The position numbers and the translations under genes were made by a program. From Belnapia sp. F-4-1 (lineage in GTDB: Bacteria > Pseudomonadota > Alphaproteobacteria > Acetobacterales > Acetobacteraceae): a stretch of 64,000 nucleotides of DNA. Positions 43,875 through 52,342 of this stretch are shown here, one piece after another. Numbering within the stretch: the first letter of the stretch is position 1; the number at the start of each line of letters is the position of its first letter. A model generated the notes under the pieces. It ran no database searches, was not told the DNA's origin, and worked only from the letters and a program-made list of their open reading frames with translations. The stretch is taken from NCBI RefSeq assembly GCF_000802185.1, contig NZ_KN676113.1:716581-780580 (forward strand), written 5' to 3'.

Positions 43875-45992
43875 CTAACCCGGCTCCTGGAGCAGGCGGA
43901 GGGTCACCCTGCCCTCCCCTTCCGTCACGGTCGCGGCGATCTGCCGCGCGAGCGCCTTCACCACCGTCTGGCCAAGTCCCGCCTTGCCGCCGTAGCCCGC
44001 GCCGTCGCCATGGCATTCGACCTCGGCGAGGATTGCGCCCTCGTCCAGCCGGGCGGAGAGCCGCACGGGCCCTCCCCTTGAGCCGCCCTGGCGCAGCGCC
44101 TGGGTCACCAGCTCCGAGAGGATGAGGGCGAGGGGGATGGCGCGCTCGGCATCGAGGGTCAGCGCCTCGGGCGCCGCGGTGCGGATATCGGCCGCCGGGT
44201 GATGCACGGCCGCGCCGGCGGCCAGCTCGCGCAGCATGTCGGAGAGGCGGATGTTGCGGAAATCCGGGCTCTGTTGCAGGGCCCGATGCGCCTCGGCCAC
44301 GGCCTGGACGCGGGCGGTCGCGGCCTCCAGCGCCTCGCGCGCCGCCGGTTCCTCCACCCGGCCGGCCTGCAGGCGGAGCAGGGCGGCGACCAGTTGCAGG
44401 CTGTTCTTGATGCGGTGATCGGCCTCGCGCGCCAGCTGCTCGCGGGCGGCCAGCGCCTCGCGCAGCCTGTCCTCGGCGACGTGGCGTTCCTCGGTGTCGG
44501 TGCAGGTGCCGACCCAGTGCCGGACGATGCCTGCGGCGTTGCAAACGGGGGCGGCTTTCACCCGGTGCCAACGATAGCGGCCTTCGCGATCGCGCAGCCG
44601 GGCATCGACGTCGTAATCCTGATTGGCGCCCTGGGCCGCGGCCCAGGCGGCGGCGAGGGGCTGGCGGTCCTCCGGGTGGACGACATCGAGCCAGCCGCCG
44701 CCGCGGAGCTCCGGCAGGTCGAGGCCGGTCAGCTCCCGCCAGCGGGAGTTGACGTAATCCGGCTCGCCATTCGCATCCGTCTGCCAGACCAGATGCGGCA
44801 TGGCTTCCGCCAGGATGCGGAACCGTGCCTCGCTGTCGCGGAGCGCCCGCTCGGTCCGCTTGCGGGCGTCGATATCGGTGTTGACGCCGAGCCATTCGAC
44901 GATCCGCCCACGCATGTCGCGCAGCGGGGCGGCGCGCACGGCGGTCCAGCGCCAGGCGCTGCCCGGGCCGCGCAGGCGGTACTCGGCCTCGTAGATCTTG
45001 CCGGCGGCGATGGAAGCGGCCCAGTCCGCGCGGACACGGCTGCGATCCTCCGGGTGGACCGCCTCCAGCCAGCCCCAGCCGACCGACTGCGCCGGGGTCT
45101 GGCCGGTGAACTGGCCCCATCCGCCGAAGCTCACCACCGCCCCATCCGCCGCGGCGGTCCAGACGGCGAGGGCGCCGGCCTCGACCAGGGCCCGGTAGCG
45201 GGCATCGAGGCCGATCCCGGCCTCGGGCGGGTCGGTCCAGGCGAGGATGCCGCCGGCAATGTGCCCGGCACGGTCCCGCACGGGGGCCGCGCTGCATTCG
45301 AGGCTGCGCTCCGTCCCGTCCCAGGCGCGGAGCAGCCAGGGCTCGCGCACCACCGCCTCGCCCTGCGTCAGGGCGCGGGCCAGGGGCAGCGCCTCGGGCT
45401 GGCCGTCGCCATGCGTCGCCGCCCAACCATCGGCGGCGGGTCCACCCGTCAGGCATTCGGCAAGCCCGCGTCCGGCGAGCGCCAGGCCATGCCGGCTGAG
45501 CCGTTGCAGCCCGCCCTCCGGCCCGGCAATGGCGAGGCCAATGGGCGCATGCTCCAGCACCGCCTCGAGCATGGCGGTGGCGGCTTCTGCCTGACGCAGC
45601 CGCCCGCGCAGGGCGGTCACGTCGTGGAGCTGAACGAGGACGCCCGTGATGATGCCGTCGCGGGCTCGAATCGCCACGGCGTCGACATCCCAAAGCCGGT
45701 CCGGGCCGCCGAAGGGCAGCCGCCTGGCCTCGGCCCGGAACGGCCGGCCGGTGGTGCGCACCAGGTCGAGCGGCGCCAGATGGCCGCCTTCCGCAAAGGC
45801 CGGGAACAACTCGGCCGCAGGGCGGCAGTCCGGCTCATCGCAGTCCTGCCCACAGGCCGCGGCGAAGGCCGGGTTGACGTAGAGCAGGCGATGGGTCGGG
45901 CCGGCGACCACGGCGATGGGATGCAGCGCCAACTCGGCGAAGCTGCGGATCGCATCGATATCGGGTGCCGCTCCTCGGCCTTCCTCTGGCAC
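43875..45992 (-). CDS. PAS-domain sensor histidine kinase, HisKA_2 type, with eroded N-box
   Basis: The 705-residue soluble protein has about four PAS or PAS-like segments: LHPIAVVAGPTHRLLYVNPA, then LEHAPIGLAIAGPEGG, ALVEAGALAVWTAAADGAVV and LAEAMPHLVWQTDANGEPDY. The latter two are PAS_3-like with PAC tails. A HisKA_2 dimerisation helix follows with phospho-acceptor H526 (READHRIKNSLQLVAALL). The ATPase part is short. Its N-box reads LILSELVTQALRQGG where family members have N-ELVTNA; both asparagines are replaced (S626, Q631). The G-box is weak (DGAGYGGKAGLGQTVVK). Kinase activity may be low or lost. No membrane segments are seen, so signals are cytosolic. No response regulator gene is adjacent. 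Confidence 0.8.
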   Translation of the reverse strand: MPEEGRGAAPDIDAIRSFAELALHPIAVVAGPTHRLLYVNPAFAAACGQDCDEPDCRPAAELFPAFAEGGHLAPLDLVRTTGRPFRAEARRLPFGGPDRLWDVDAVAIRARDGIITGVLVQLHDVTALRGRLRQAEAATAMLEAVLEHAPIGLAIAGPEGGLQRLSRHGLALAGRGLAECLTGGPAADGWAATHGDGQPEALPLARALTQGEAVVREPWLLRAWDGTERSLECSAAPVRDRAGHIAGGILAWTDPPEAGIGLDARYRALVEAGALAVWTAAADGAVVSFGGWGQFTGQTPAQSVGWGWLEAVHPEDRSRVRADWAASIAAGKIYEAEYRLRGPGSAWRWTAVRAAPLRDMRGRIVEWLGVNTDIDARKRTERALRDSEARFRILAEAMPHLVWQTDANGEPDYVNSRWRELTGLDLPELRGGGWLDVVHPEDRQPLAAAWAAAQGANQDYDVDARLRDREGRYRWHRVKAAPVCNAAGIVRHWVGTCTDTEERHVAEDRLREALAAREQLAREADHRIKNSLQLVAALLRLQAGRVEEPAAREALEAATARVQAVAEAHRALQQSPDFRNIRLSDMLRELAAGAAVHHPAADIRTAAPEALTLDAERAIPLALILSELVTQALRQGGSRGGPVRLSARLDEGAILAEVECHGDGAGYGGKAGLGQTVVKALARQIAATVTEGEGRVTLRLLQEPG

Positions 45993-46032
45993 GATCCGCT
46001 CCTCAGGCTTTCGGCCCGTCTCCGCGGCATCC

Positions 46033-46063
46033 TAGGCGCCACGCCGGCAAGGCGCGACGCCTA
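46033..46063 (-). terminator. Probable metH terminator hairpin
   Basis: Arms at 46033-46045 (TAGGCGCCACGCC) and 46051-46063 (GGCGCGACGCCTA) form a 13-pair stem with a 5-base loop. The two imperfect positions become G-U wobble pairs only when the minus strand is the transcript. That matches termination of the minus-strand sahR-metH message, whose stop codon is at 46123. Confidence 0.55.
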
Positions 46064-46122
46064 TGCCGCTGCATCGGATCAAAGGCGCGGGAGCCGGGCT
46101 GCCGGAGGGAACTGCCCGACGA

Positions 46123-49100
46123 CTACACCGAGAAGTATTTCGCTCGCGGGTGGTGCAGCACGATGGCGCTGGTCGATTGCTCCGGATGAAGCTGCCATTC
46201 GTCGCTGATCGACACGCCGATACGCTCCGCGCCGAGCAGCCGCAACAGCGGCACCTGGTCCTCCAGCCGCGGACAGGCCGGGTAGCCGAAGGAGTAGCGC
46301 CCGCCGCGGTAGCCCTGCTGCAACATCTTGTCCATGTCGCGGTCGTCGTCGCCGGCGAAGCCCCACTCGGCGCGGATGCGCTTGTGGACGTACTCCGCCA
46401 TCGCCTCCGCCATCTCGACCGAGAGGCCGTGCAGGTAGAGGTAATCCTGGTAGCGGTTCTCCTCGAACCAGACCCGCGCCATGTCGGAGGCCTTCTGCCC
46501 GATGGTGACGACCTGCAGGCCGATCACGTCGCGCCGATCCGGCCCGTCGCCGATGTCGCGGATGAAATCGGCGATGCACTCGCCGTCCTGCTTCGGCTGG
46601 CGTGGCAGGGTAAAGCGGCAGGCCTCCGTCACCCCGTCCTCCTCGAAAAGGATGAGGTCGTTGCCGGCGCCGGCGCATTTCCAGTAGCCGTAGATGGCTT
46701 GGGGCCGGAGGATCTCCTCCGCCTCGGTCAGCGCCAGCATGCGCTTCAGGACGGGGCGCAGCTCCTGCTTCGCCCAGCCGAGGAAGTCGTCGAGCGAGCG
46801 GCCCTGCTTCCGGAAGCCCCACTGGAATTGGTAGAGGCTGCGCTCGTTGATGAAGGGGATGATGGCCTTCGGCGCCGCCTCGATGACGCGCGCGCCCCAG
46901 AAGGGCGGCGCCGGCACCGGCTCCTCCGCGGTGAGGCGGCGGCGGCGCGCTTCGGCATAGGCGACATCGACGGGGGCGAAGCCGCGCGGGTCGGCGGTGC
47001 CGAGGGTGCGGCTTTCGTTGCGCGGCCTGCCCTTCCGCTTCGATTGCAGGGCGGCGAGGTAGTCGTCGAAGCCGTTGCCGGTCACCTTGTCCATCAGGTG
47101 GAGGCCGTCGAAGGCATCCCGCGCATAGGCGACGCGGCCGGAAGCATAGGCGCGGACGCAATCCTCCTCGACATAGTTGCGGGTCAGCGCGGCGCCGCCG
47201 AGCAGCACCGGCACGTCTAGGCCGATGCGGCTCATCTCCTCGAGGTTCTCACGCATGACGACGGTGGACTTCACCAGCAGGCCGGACATGCCGATGGCAT
47301 GCGCCCGGTGCTCCCTCACCGCCGCCACCATGTCGGCCAGCGGCACCTTGATGCCGAGATTGACCACGCGGTAGCCGTTGTTGGTCAGGATGATGTCGAC
47401 CAGGTTCTTGCCGATGTCGTGCACGTCGCCCTTCACCGTGGCGAGGACGATGGTGCCCTTCTCCTGCCCCTCGATCTTCTCCATGAAGGGCTCGAGATAG
47501 GCGACGGCGGCCTTCATCGTCTCCGCGCTCTGGAGCACGAAGGGCAGCTGCATCTTGCCGGCGCCGAACAGCTCGCCCACCACCTTCATGCCGTCGAGCA
47601 GCACGTCGTTGATGATGGCGAGCGGGGCGATGCCCTGGTCGAGCGCATCCTGCAGCTCCTCGCTCAGCCCCTTGCGGTCGCCATCGACGATGCGGTCCTT
47701 GAGGCGGCCCTCGACCGTCTCGGCCCTGACCTTCTTCGTGTTGTCGGCGGCCTTCCGGCCGGAGAAGATTTCCAGCAGCTTCTGGAGCGGGTCGTAGCCC
47801 TCCCGCCTGCGGTCGAAGATCAGGTCCTCGGCGACCTCCACCTCCTCGGGCGGGATCAGGTGCAGCGGCTTGATCTTGCTGACATGCACGATCGCCCCGG
47901 TCATCCCCGCCTTCACGGCATGGTCGAGGAAGACGCTGTTCAGCACGTGCCGCGCGGCCGGGTTGAGGCCGAAGGAGATGTTGGACAGGCCGAGGATGAT
48001 CTGGATGTCGGGGAATTCGTCCCGGATCATCCGGATGCCCTCCAGCGTCCACTGGCCGAGCTTGCGGTCGTCCTCGTTGCCGGTGGCGATGGTGAAGGTC
48101 AGCGGGTCGATCAGCAGGTCGGACTGCGGCAGGCCGTGCTTGTTGCAGGCGAAATCGACCAGCCGGCGGGCGATGCGCAGCTTGTCCTCCGCCGTCTTCG
48201 CCATGCCGACCTCGTCGATGGTGAGCGCGATGACGGCGGCACCGAACTTCCTGGCAAGCACCAGGCGATCCTGCGCCGCGCCCTCGCCATCCTCGAAATT
48301 GATCGAGTTGATGATCGGCTTGCCGCCATGCAGCTTCAGCGCCGCCTCGATCACCGGCGTCTCGGTGCTGTCGATCACCAGCGGGGCGTTGACCGAGGAG
48401 GTGAAGCGGGTGACGACCTCGTTCATCTCGGCCATCTCGTCGCGACCGACGAAGGCGGTGCAGATATCGAGGCTGTTGGAGCCCTCGCCCACCTGCTCGC
48501 GGCCCATGGCGACGCAGCCGTCCCAGTCATGCGCCGCCTGCCGCTCGCGCCAAGCCTTGGAGCCATTGGCGTTGCAGCGCTCGCCGATGGAGAAATAGGC
48601 ATTCTCCTGCCGCAGCGAGACCGCCCCATAGAGCGAGGCGACGGAGGGGACCCAGTGGTACTTGCGGGCGACCGGGGCCGGGCGCCAGGCGTCATGCTTC
48701 CGCAGCATGGCGTCGAGGGCTGCGATATGCGGCGTCGAGGTGCCGCAGCAGCCGCCGATGAGGTTCACCCCGTCCTCGCGGACGAAGCGCTCCATCCAGC
48801 TCGCCATCTCCGCGGCGCCGAGGGGGTAGTGGGTCTTGCCATCCACCAGCTCCGGCAGGCCGGCATTGGGCTGGACACTGATGAGGCCGGGCCAGTTCTG
48901 GCTGAGGAAGCGGACATGCTCGGCCATCTCCTGCGGGCCGGTCGCGCAGTTGAGCCCGATCAGCGGCACGTCCAGCGCATGCACCACGGTGGAGGCGGCG
49001 GCGATGTCAGGGCCCACCAGCAGCGTGCCGGTGGTCTCGACCGTCACCTGGACGAAGATCGGCAGGTCGCGCCCGGTCTGCTTCAGCGCCGCCTTGGCCG

Positions 49101-49617
49101 CGTTCACCGCCGCCTTGATGAAGAGCGTGTCCTGGTTGGTCTCGGTCAGCAGCGCGTCGACGCCGCCGGCGATCAGCCCGCGGCACTGCTCCTCGAGCGC
49201 GGCCTGGAGGTCGTCATAGGCGATATGGCCCAGGGAAGGCAGCTTGGTGCCCGGGCCGATATCGCCGATCACCCAGCGGTCACGGCCATCGGCGAAGGTC
49301 TCGGCGGCCTCGCGCGCCAGCTCGCCGGCCAGCTTGTTGATCTCGAAGGCGCGCTCGGTCAGCTCGAACTCGCCGAGCGTCACCGGGGAGCCGCCGAAGC
49401 TGTTGGTCAGCACCATGTCGGCCCCGGCCTCGTAATAGCCGCGATGGATCTCGCGGACGAGGTCGGGGCGGGACAGGTTCAGCACCTCGGTGCAATTCTC
49501 CTTGCCCCAGTAGTCGCGGTCGACATCGAGGGTCAGCGCCTGCACGCGGCTGCCCATGCCGCCGTCGCAGAGCAGCACGCGGTCGCGGAGGGCCTGGAGC
49601 AGGGGGGGACGCGCCAT
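46123..49617 (-). CDS. metH: Cobalamin-dependent methionine synthase
   Basis: The 1164-residue enzyme transfers methyl from methyl-THF to homocysteine through cobalamin. In order: the homocysteine domain (LLCDGGMGSRVQ) with zinc ligands C224, C290 and C291 (LNCATGP and IGGCCGTS), the pterin domain (SIGERCNANGSKAW, then ITIDEVGMAKTAEDKL and LGLSNISFGLNPAARHVLNS), the B12 domain with the axial histidine H733 (GDVHDIGKNLV), and the C-terminal AdoMet activation domain (RYSFGYPACPRLEDQ). It follows the SahR-like regulator gene by 12 bases. AGGAAG precedes ATG at 49617. Full length, with no missing key residue seen. Confidence 0.97.
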   Translation of the reverse strand: MARPPLLQALRDRVLLCDGGMGSRVQALTLDVDRDYWGKENCTEVLNLSRPDLVREIHRGYYEAGADMVLTNSFGGSPVTLGEFELTERAFEINKLAGELAREAAETFADGRDRWVIGDIGPGTKLPSLGHIAYDDLQAALEEQCRGLIAGGVDALLTETNQDTLFIKAAVNAAKAALKQTGRDLPIFVQVTVETTGTLLVGPDIAAASTVVHALDVPLIGLNCATGPQEMAEHVRFLSQNWPGLISVQPNAGLPELVDGKTHYPLGAAEMASWMERFVREDGVNLIGGCCGTSTPHIAALDAMLRKHDAWRPAPVARKYHWVPSVASLYGAVSLRQENAYFSIGERCNANGSKAWRERQAAHDWDGCVAMGREQVGEGSNSLDICTAFVGRDEMAEMNEVVTRFTSSVNAPLVIDSTETPVIEAALKLHGGKPIINSINFEDGEGAAQDRLVLARKFGAAVIALTIDEVGMAKTAEDKLRIARRLVDFACNKHGLPQSDLLIDPLTFTIATGNEDDRKLGQWTLEGIRMIRDEFPDIQIILGLSNISFGLNPAARHVLNSVFLDHAVKAGMTGAIVHVSKIKPLHLIPPEEVEVAEDLIFDRRREGYDPLQKLLEIFSGRKAADNTKKVRAETVEGRLKDRIVDGDRKGLSEELQDALDQGIAPLAIINDVLLDGMKVVGELFGAGKMQLPFVLQSAETMKAAVAYLEPFMEKIEGQEKGTIVLATVKGDVHDIGKNLVDIILTNNGYRVVNLGIKVPLADMVAAVREHRAHAIGMSGLLVKSTVVMRENLEEMSRIGLDVPVLLGGAALTRNYVEEDCVRAYASGRVAYARDAFDGLHLMDKVTGNGFDDYLAALQSKRKGRPRNESRTLGTADPRGFAPVDVAYAEARRRRLTAEEPVPAPPFWGARVIEAAPKAIIPFINERSLYQFQWGFRKQGRSLDDFLGWAKQELRPVLKRMLALTEAEEILRPQAIYGYWKCAGAGNDLILFEEDGVTEACRFTLPRQPKQDGECIADFIRDIGDGPDRRDVIGLQVVTIGQKASDMARVWFEENRYQDYLYLHGLSVEMAEAMAEYVHKRIRAEWGFAGDDDRDMDKMLQQGYRGGRYSFGYPACPRLEDQVPLLRLLGAERIGVSISDEWQLHPEQSTSAIVLHHPRAKYFSV

Positions 49618-49629
49618 GGTGAGGGCTTC

Positions 49630-50580
49630 CTAGAAGGTCAGGGCAGGCAGGGCGGCGACGGGAACGGCGAGCCGCCGCGCCGGCCAGAGCCGAACGGCGA
49701 GCGGGCCGGGAATGGTAACGGGCGGCAGCGGCGCGCAGCCGGCCGGGCCGAGCCAGCCGGCGATCCCGGCATCGTCGAAGCCGGGCCAGCGATGGGCGTG
49801 GCGGTCCAGCAGCTCGCCCCGGCCATGCGGGGCGAGGTCGAGGATCAGCAGCAACCCGTCCGGGCGCAGCACGCGGGCGGCCTCGGCCAAGGCGGCGGCC
49901 GGGTCCTCGGCATAGTGCAGGACCATCTGCATGGTGGCGAGGTCGAAGCCGGCATCGGGCAGCGGCAGGCGGTACATGTCTGCCTGGCGCACGGCGCAAT
50001 GGGCGCCGAGGCCTCGCTCGGCGAGGCGGGCACGGGCCAGGGCCAGCATGTCGCGGCTGGCGTCGACGCCAAGCGCCGCCTCGGCGCGCGGGGCCAGCAG
50101 CTCCAGCAGGCGGCCGGTGCCGGTGCCGATATCGAGGACGCGGCCGATGCGCTCCGGCAGAGCGGCGAGCAGTGCCGCCTCGATCGCTTCCGCCGGCAGG
50201 CCGAGGGCGCGCATCTCGTCCCAGTCGGCGCCATGACGGCGGAAGGCGTCGGAGGCGATGCGGGCGCGCTCGGCGGCGAGCCGCGCGGCCTGGCGCCGGT
50301 CGGCGGCGAGGAGCGGATCCTCCTCCGGCAGCCGGGCAAGCAGCTGATGCACCAGGCCGGCGGCGGCGGGGACCTGGAAATAGGCATTCGCGCCTTCCGG
50401 CAGGCGCTCCAGCAACCCGGCCTCGACCAGCAGCTTCAGATGGCGCGACAGGCGGGGCTGCGACTGGCCGAGCACCGCGCAGAGGTCGGAAACGCAGAAG
50501 GCCCCACGGGCACAAAGCGCCAGCAACCGCAAACGGGTCGGCTCGGCGGCGGCACGCAGTTGGGCCAGAAGCTCATCCAT
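49630..50580 (-). CDS. sahR: ArsR-type HTH fused to SAM-methyltransferase-like domain (SahR-like regulator)
   Basis: The 316-residue protein begins with an ArsR winged helix (EPTRLRLLALCARGAFCVSD, GQSQPRLSRHLKLLVEAGLL) and continues into a class I methyltransferase fold (RVLDIGTGTGRLLELLAPRA, AEDPAAALAEAARVLRPDG). This two-domain layout is that of SahR, a repressor that senses S-adenosylhomocysteine and controls methionine-cycle genes in Proteobacteria. Its place 12 bases before metH supports the call. ATG at 50580 is used because a GTG at 50595 lies inside the operator; there is no clear ribosome-binding site. It probably represses its own operon. An alternative reading is an active methyltransferase. 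Confidence 0.82.
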   Translation of the reverse strand: MDELLAQLRAAAEPTRLRLLALCARGAFCVSDLCAVLGQSQPRLSRHLKLLVEAGLLERLPEGANAYFQVPAAAGLVHQLLARLPEEDPLLAADRRQAARLAAERARIASDAFRRHGADWDEMRALGLPAEAIEAALLAALPERIGRVLDIGTGTGRLLELLAPRAEAALGVDASRDMLALARARLAERGLGAHCAVRQADMYRLPLPDAGFDLATMQMVLHYAEDPAAALAEAARVLRPDGLLLILDLAPHGRGELLDRHAHRWPGFDDAGIAGWLGPAGCAPLPPVTIPGPLAVRLWPARRLAVPVAALPALTF

Positions 50581-50593
50581 GACGCTGGATATC

Positions 50594-50613
50594 ACATAAA
50601 GATATCCTTATGT
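50594..50613. promoter_or_regulatory. 20-bp near-perfect palindrome, candidate SahR operator
   Basis: ACATAAAGATATCCTTATGT is a palindrome centred on GATATC with one mismatched pair out of ten. It is strikingly AT-rich for this genome. It lies 14 bases upstream of the sahR start codon and 23 bases upstream of the divergent small CobW-like gene, so a bound dimer would cover both promoters. Self-regulation by the adjacent ArsR-type protein is the obvious reading. Confidence 0.7.
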
Positions 50614-50635
50614 CTAGTAGCTGAAGGAGAGTTCC

Positions 50636-50995
50636 ATGGCCTGGACCCTGGATGCGCGCATCCCGCTTCTGCTGGTGGAGGACGAGGCGGCGCTCGACCG
50701 GGTGCTGGCCGACGGGCCGCCGGCCGCGGTGCTGGCCGAGGCCCCTGCCCTGCCCCGGCCGCACCGTGCGGTCGAGGCTTTCGCGGCGGAGGCGCATGTG
50801 GCGGCCTGCTCCTGCTGCAACGGCCGGCCGGCGGCGGCGGTGGCGCTCGACCGGCTGTTCCAGGCCCGGGTGCGCGGGCATTGCGCCTGGTTCGAACGGG
50901 TGGTGGCGCTGGCCGCCAGTGCAGCCGGCCGGGCGCAGGTGCTGGCGGCGCTCAGCGGGGACGCGGTGACGGCGGCACGGTTCAGGCCAGGCTGA
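50636..50995 (+). CDS. Small CobW-like protein lacking the P-loop (119 aa)
   Basis: I see no exact known family, but the middle resembles the CobW/COG0523 GTPase domain. An IPLLLV strand stands where CobW proteins start. C58-S-C-C61 matches the CxCC metal motif, and LDRLFQARVRG with WFERVVALAAS and VLAAL match the LxxLFxRRxRG and FxRVVIETTGLADPAPVL blocks. The Walker A loop that should follow the first strand and the TGLADP switch are absent. It therefore cannot bind GTP in the usual way, but could still bind zinc or cobalt through the cysteines. GGAG precedes the ATG. It is divergent from sahR-metH and shares its candidate operator. Confidence 0.6.
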   Translation: MAWTLDARIPLLLVEDEAALDRVLADGPPAAVLAEAPALPRPHRAVEAFAAEAHVAACSCCNGRPAAAVALDRLFQARVRGHCAWFERVVALAASAAGRAQVLAALSGDAVTAARFRPG

Positions 50996-51032
50996 GGGCC
51001 TGCCGCCTCGTGGCGGCGGCCGCGGATGGATG

Positions 51033-51061
51033 TCGAAACTCGTGACAGATCCGGATATAAT
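51033..51061 (+). promoter_or_regulatory. Candidate sigma-70 promoter upstream of the TRAP binding-protein / kinase pair
   Basis: A perfect -10 TATAAT (51056-51061) is preceded at 17 bases by TCGAAA (51033-51038), four of six matches to TTGACA. It lies about 180 bases before the ATG of the TRAP-type binding protein, giving a long leader that includes the hairpin at 51171-51189. Confidence 0.45.
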
Positions 51062-51170
51062 GGGGCGGGGCGAATCGAGGCGGAAAATTAAGAAGACCGA
51101 AAGCGACATCGGGTTGATGAGGCGGGTTGTGCCGTCAAGCGGCGGGATAGCACGCTGGACCGCGATCCGA

Positions 51171-51189
51171 GGACCATGGATCATGGTCC
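51171..51189 (+). promoter_or_regulatory. Perfect inverted repeat in the leader of the binding-protein / kinase operon
   Basis: GGACCATG (51171-51178) and CATGGTCC (51182-51189) pair perfectly over 8 bases with a 3-base loop. The element is 51 bases upstream of the start codon at 51241 and downstream of the candidate promoter. As DNA it could be an operator; as RNA a hairpin affecting the leader. Confidence 0.35.
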
Positions 51190-51240
51190 CAGCCCATGGC
51201 GTGGCGCCGCCCCCTGCCGGCGCGAAAGGAAGGGGTTTTC

Positions 51241-52341
51241 ATGTTTCTGCGCCGGCACTTCTTGACCGGACCTTCGCTCCGGCGCGGCGCGGCGCGGCGT
51301 GCGGCCTCGCTCCTGCTCGCCTGCCTCGCCTTGCTCGGCGCCGTGCCGGCCCTGGCCGATAACCCGCCGATCAGCCTGAAGATCGTCGGCGGCCTGGGCG
51401 GCGTCACGCAGTACACACGCTACGAGATGCCCTTCTGGACCGAGCAGGTGCCGCAGCTCACCCGCGGCCAAGTCCGGGCGGAGATCGCGCCCTTCGACCG
51501 CAGCGGCATCCGCGGGCCCGAGATGCTGCCACTGATGCGGCTCGGCGTGGTGCCCTTCGGCACGGTGCCGCTTTCGGTCTCGGCCAGCGAGGAGCCGGAA
51601 ATCAACGCCGTGGATCTCGCGGTGCTCAACCCCGACATTGCCACGCTCCGTCAAACCGTGGCGCAGCTCCGCCCGCGGCTCGAGGCGCTGCTGAAGGAGC
51701 GGTTCAACGTCGTCCTGCTGGCGATCTATGCCTATCCGGCCCAGGTGGTGTTCTGCCGCCAGCCCTTCTCCGGCCTCGGCGACCTGGGCGGGCGCCGCAT
51801 TCGCGTCTCCTCGGTCGGGCAGAGCGAGTTGTTCGAGGCGCTGGGCGCGACCCCGGTCGTGATCCCCTTCGCCGACATCCCGTCCGCGCTGCGCGGCGGC
51901 ATCGTCGAATGCGCGGTGACCGGAAGCTTCTCCGGCAACACGCTCGGCCTGCCCGGTATCGCCAACTATGTCTCGCGGCAGGCGATCACCTGGGGCGTCT
52001 CCGTCTTCGGCGCCAATGCCGCCGCCTGGGCGGCCCTGCCGCCCGAGGTCCGTAGCCAGCTGCAGGGGGGGCTCAGCGAATTGCAGCAGCAGATCTGGCA
52101 GGCGGCCGAGCAGGAAACGGAGGAAGGCTTCGCCTGCAACGCCGGCCGGCCGGATTGCGTGCGCGGCACGCGCGGCCAGATGGTCGTGCTGGACGACGAG
52201 CCGCGCGACCGCCAGCGTCGCGCCCAGCTGCTGCGGGATGTCATCCTGCCGAGCTGGGTCCGCCGCTGCGGCGGCGACTGCGTCGAAACCTGGAACACCA
52301 TCATGGCCCCTAGCCGGGGCATCCTGGCACGGCCCGAATAG
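51241..52341 (+). CDS. TRAP-type (DctP family) periplasmic binding protein linked to a hybrid sensor kinase
   Basis: The 366-residue exported protein has a long signal peptide (AASLLLACLALLGAVPALAD) and a DctP-like body: FWTEQVPQLTRGQVRAEIAP, LMRLGVVPFGTVPLSVSASE, VVFCRQPFSGLGDLGGRRIR, QSELFEALGATPVVIPFADI and SALRGGIVECAVTGS. DctP proteins bind carboxylates for TRAP importers. Here the next gene, one base later, is a hybrid sensor kinase and no permease follows directly, so a role as a periplasmic ligand sensor is proposed by inference. The start at 51241 has AAGGAAGGGG upstream; an ATG 15 codons earlier lacks this. Confidence 0.85.
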   Translation: MFLRRHFLTGPSLRRGAARRAASLLLACLALLGAVPALADNPPISLKIVGGLGGVTQYTRYEMPFWTEQVPQLTRGQVRAEIAPFDRSGIRGPEMLPLMRLGVVPFGTVPLSVSASEEPEINAVDLAVLNPDIATLRQTVAQLRPRLEALLKERFNVVLLAIYAYPAQVVFCRQPFSGLGDLGGRRIRVSSVGQSELFEALGATPVVIPFADIPSALRGGIVECAVTGSFSGNTLGLPGIANYVSRQAITWGVSVFGANAAAWAALPPEVRSQLQGGLSELQQQIWQAAEQETEEGFACNAGRPDCVRGTRGQMVVLDDEPRDRQRRAQLLRDVILPSWVRRCGGDCVETWNTIMAPSRGILARPE

Positions 52342-52342
52342 C

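Noticed and set aside
41851-45693. 1280-codon minus-strand open frame
   Set aside because: Only its last 48 codons (41851-41997) look like a gene. The rest is antisense to aroKB or out of frame with the kinase, with shadow-type composition.
50581-50595. GTG at 50595 as the sahR start
   Set aside because: It would place the start codon within the palindromic operator and add five residues before the ArsR domain without a ribosome-binding site.
47299-51045. 1248-codon plus-strand open frame opposite metH and sahR
   Set aside because: Composition mirrors the metH codons, there are no motifs, and it conflicts with strong genes on the other strand.
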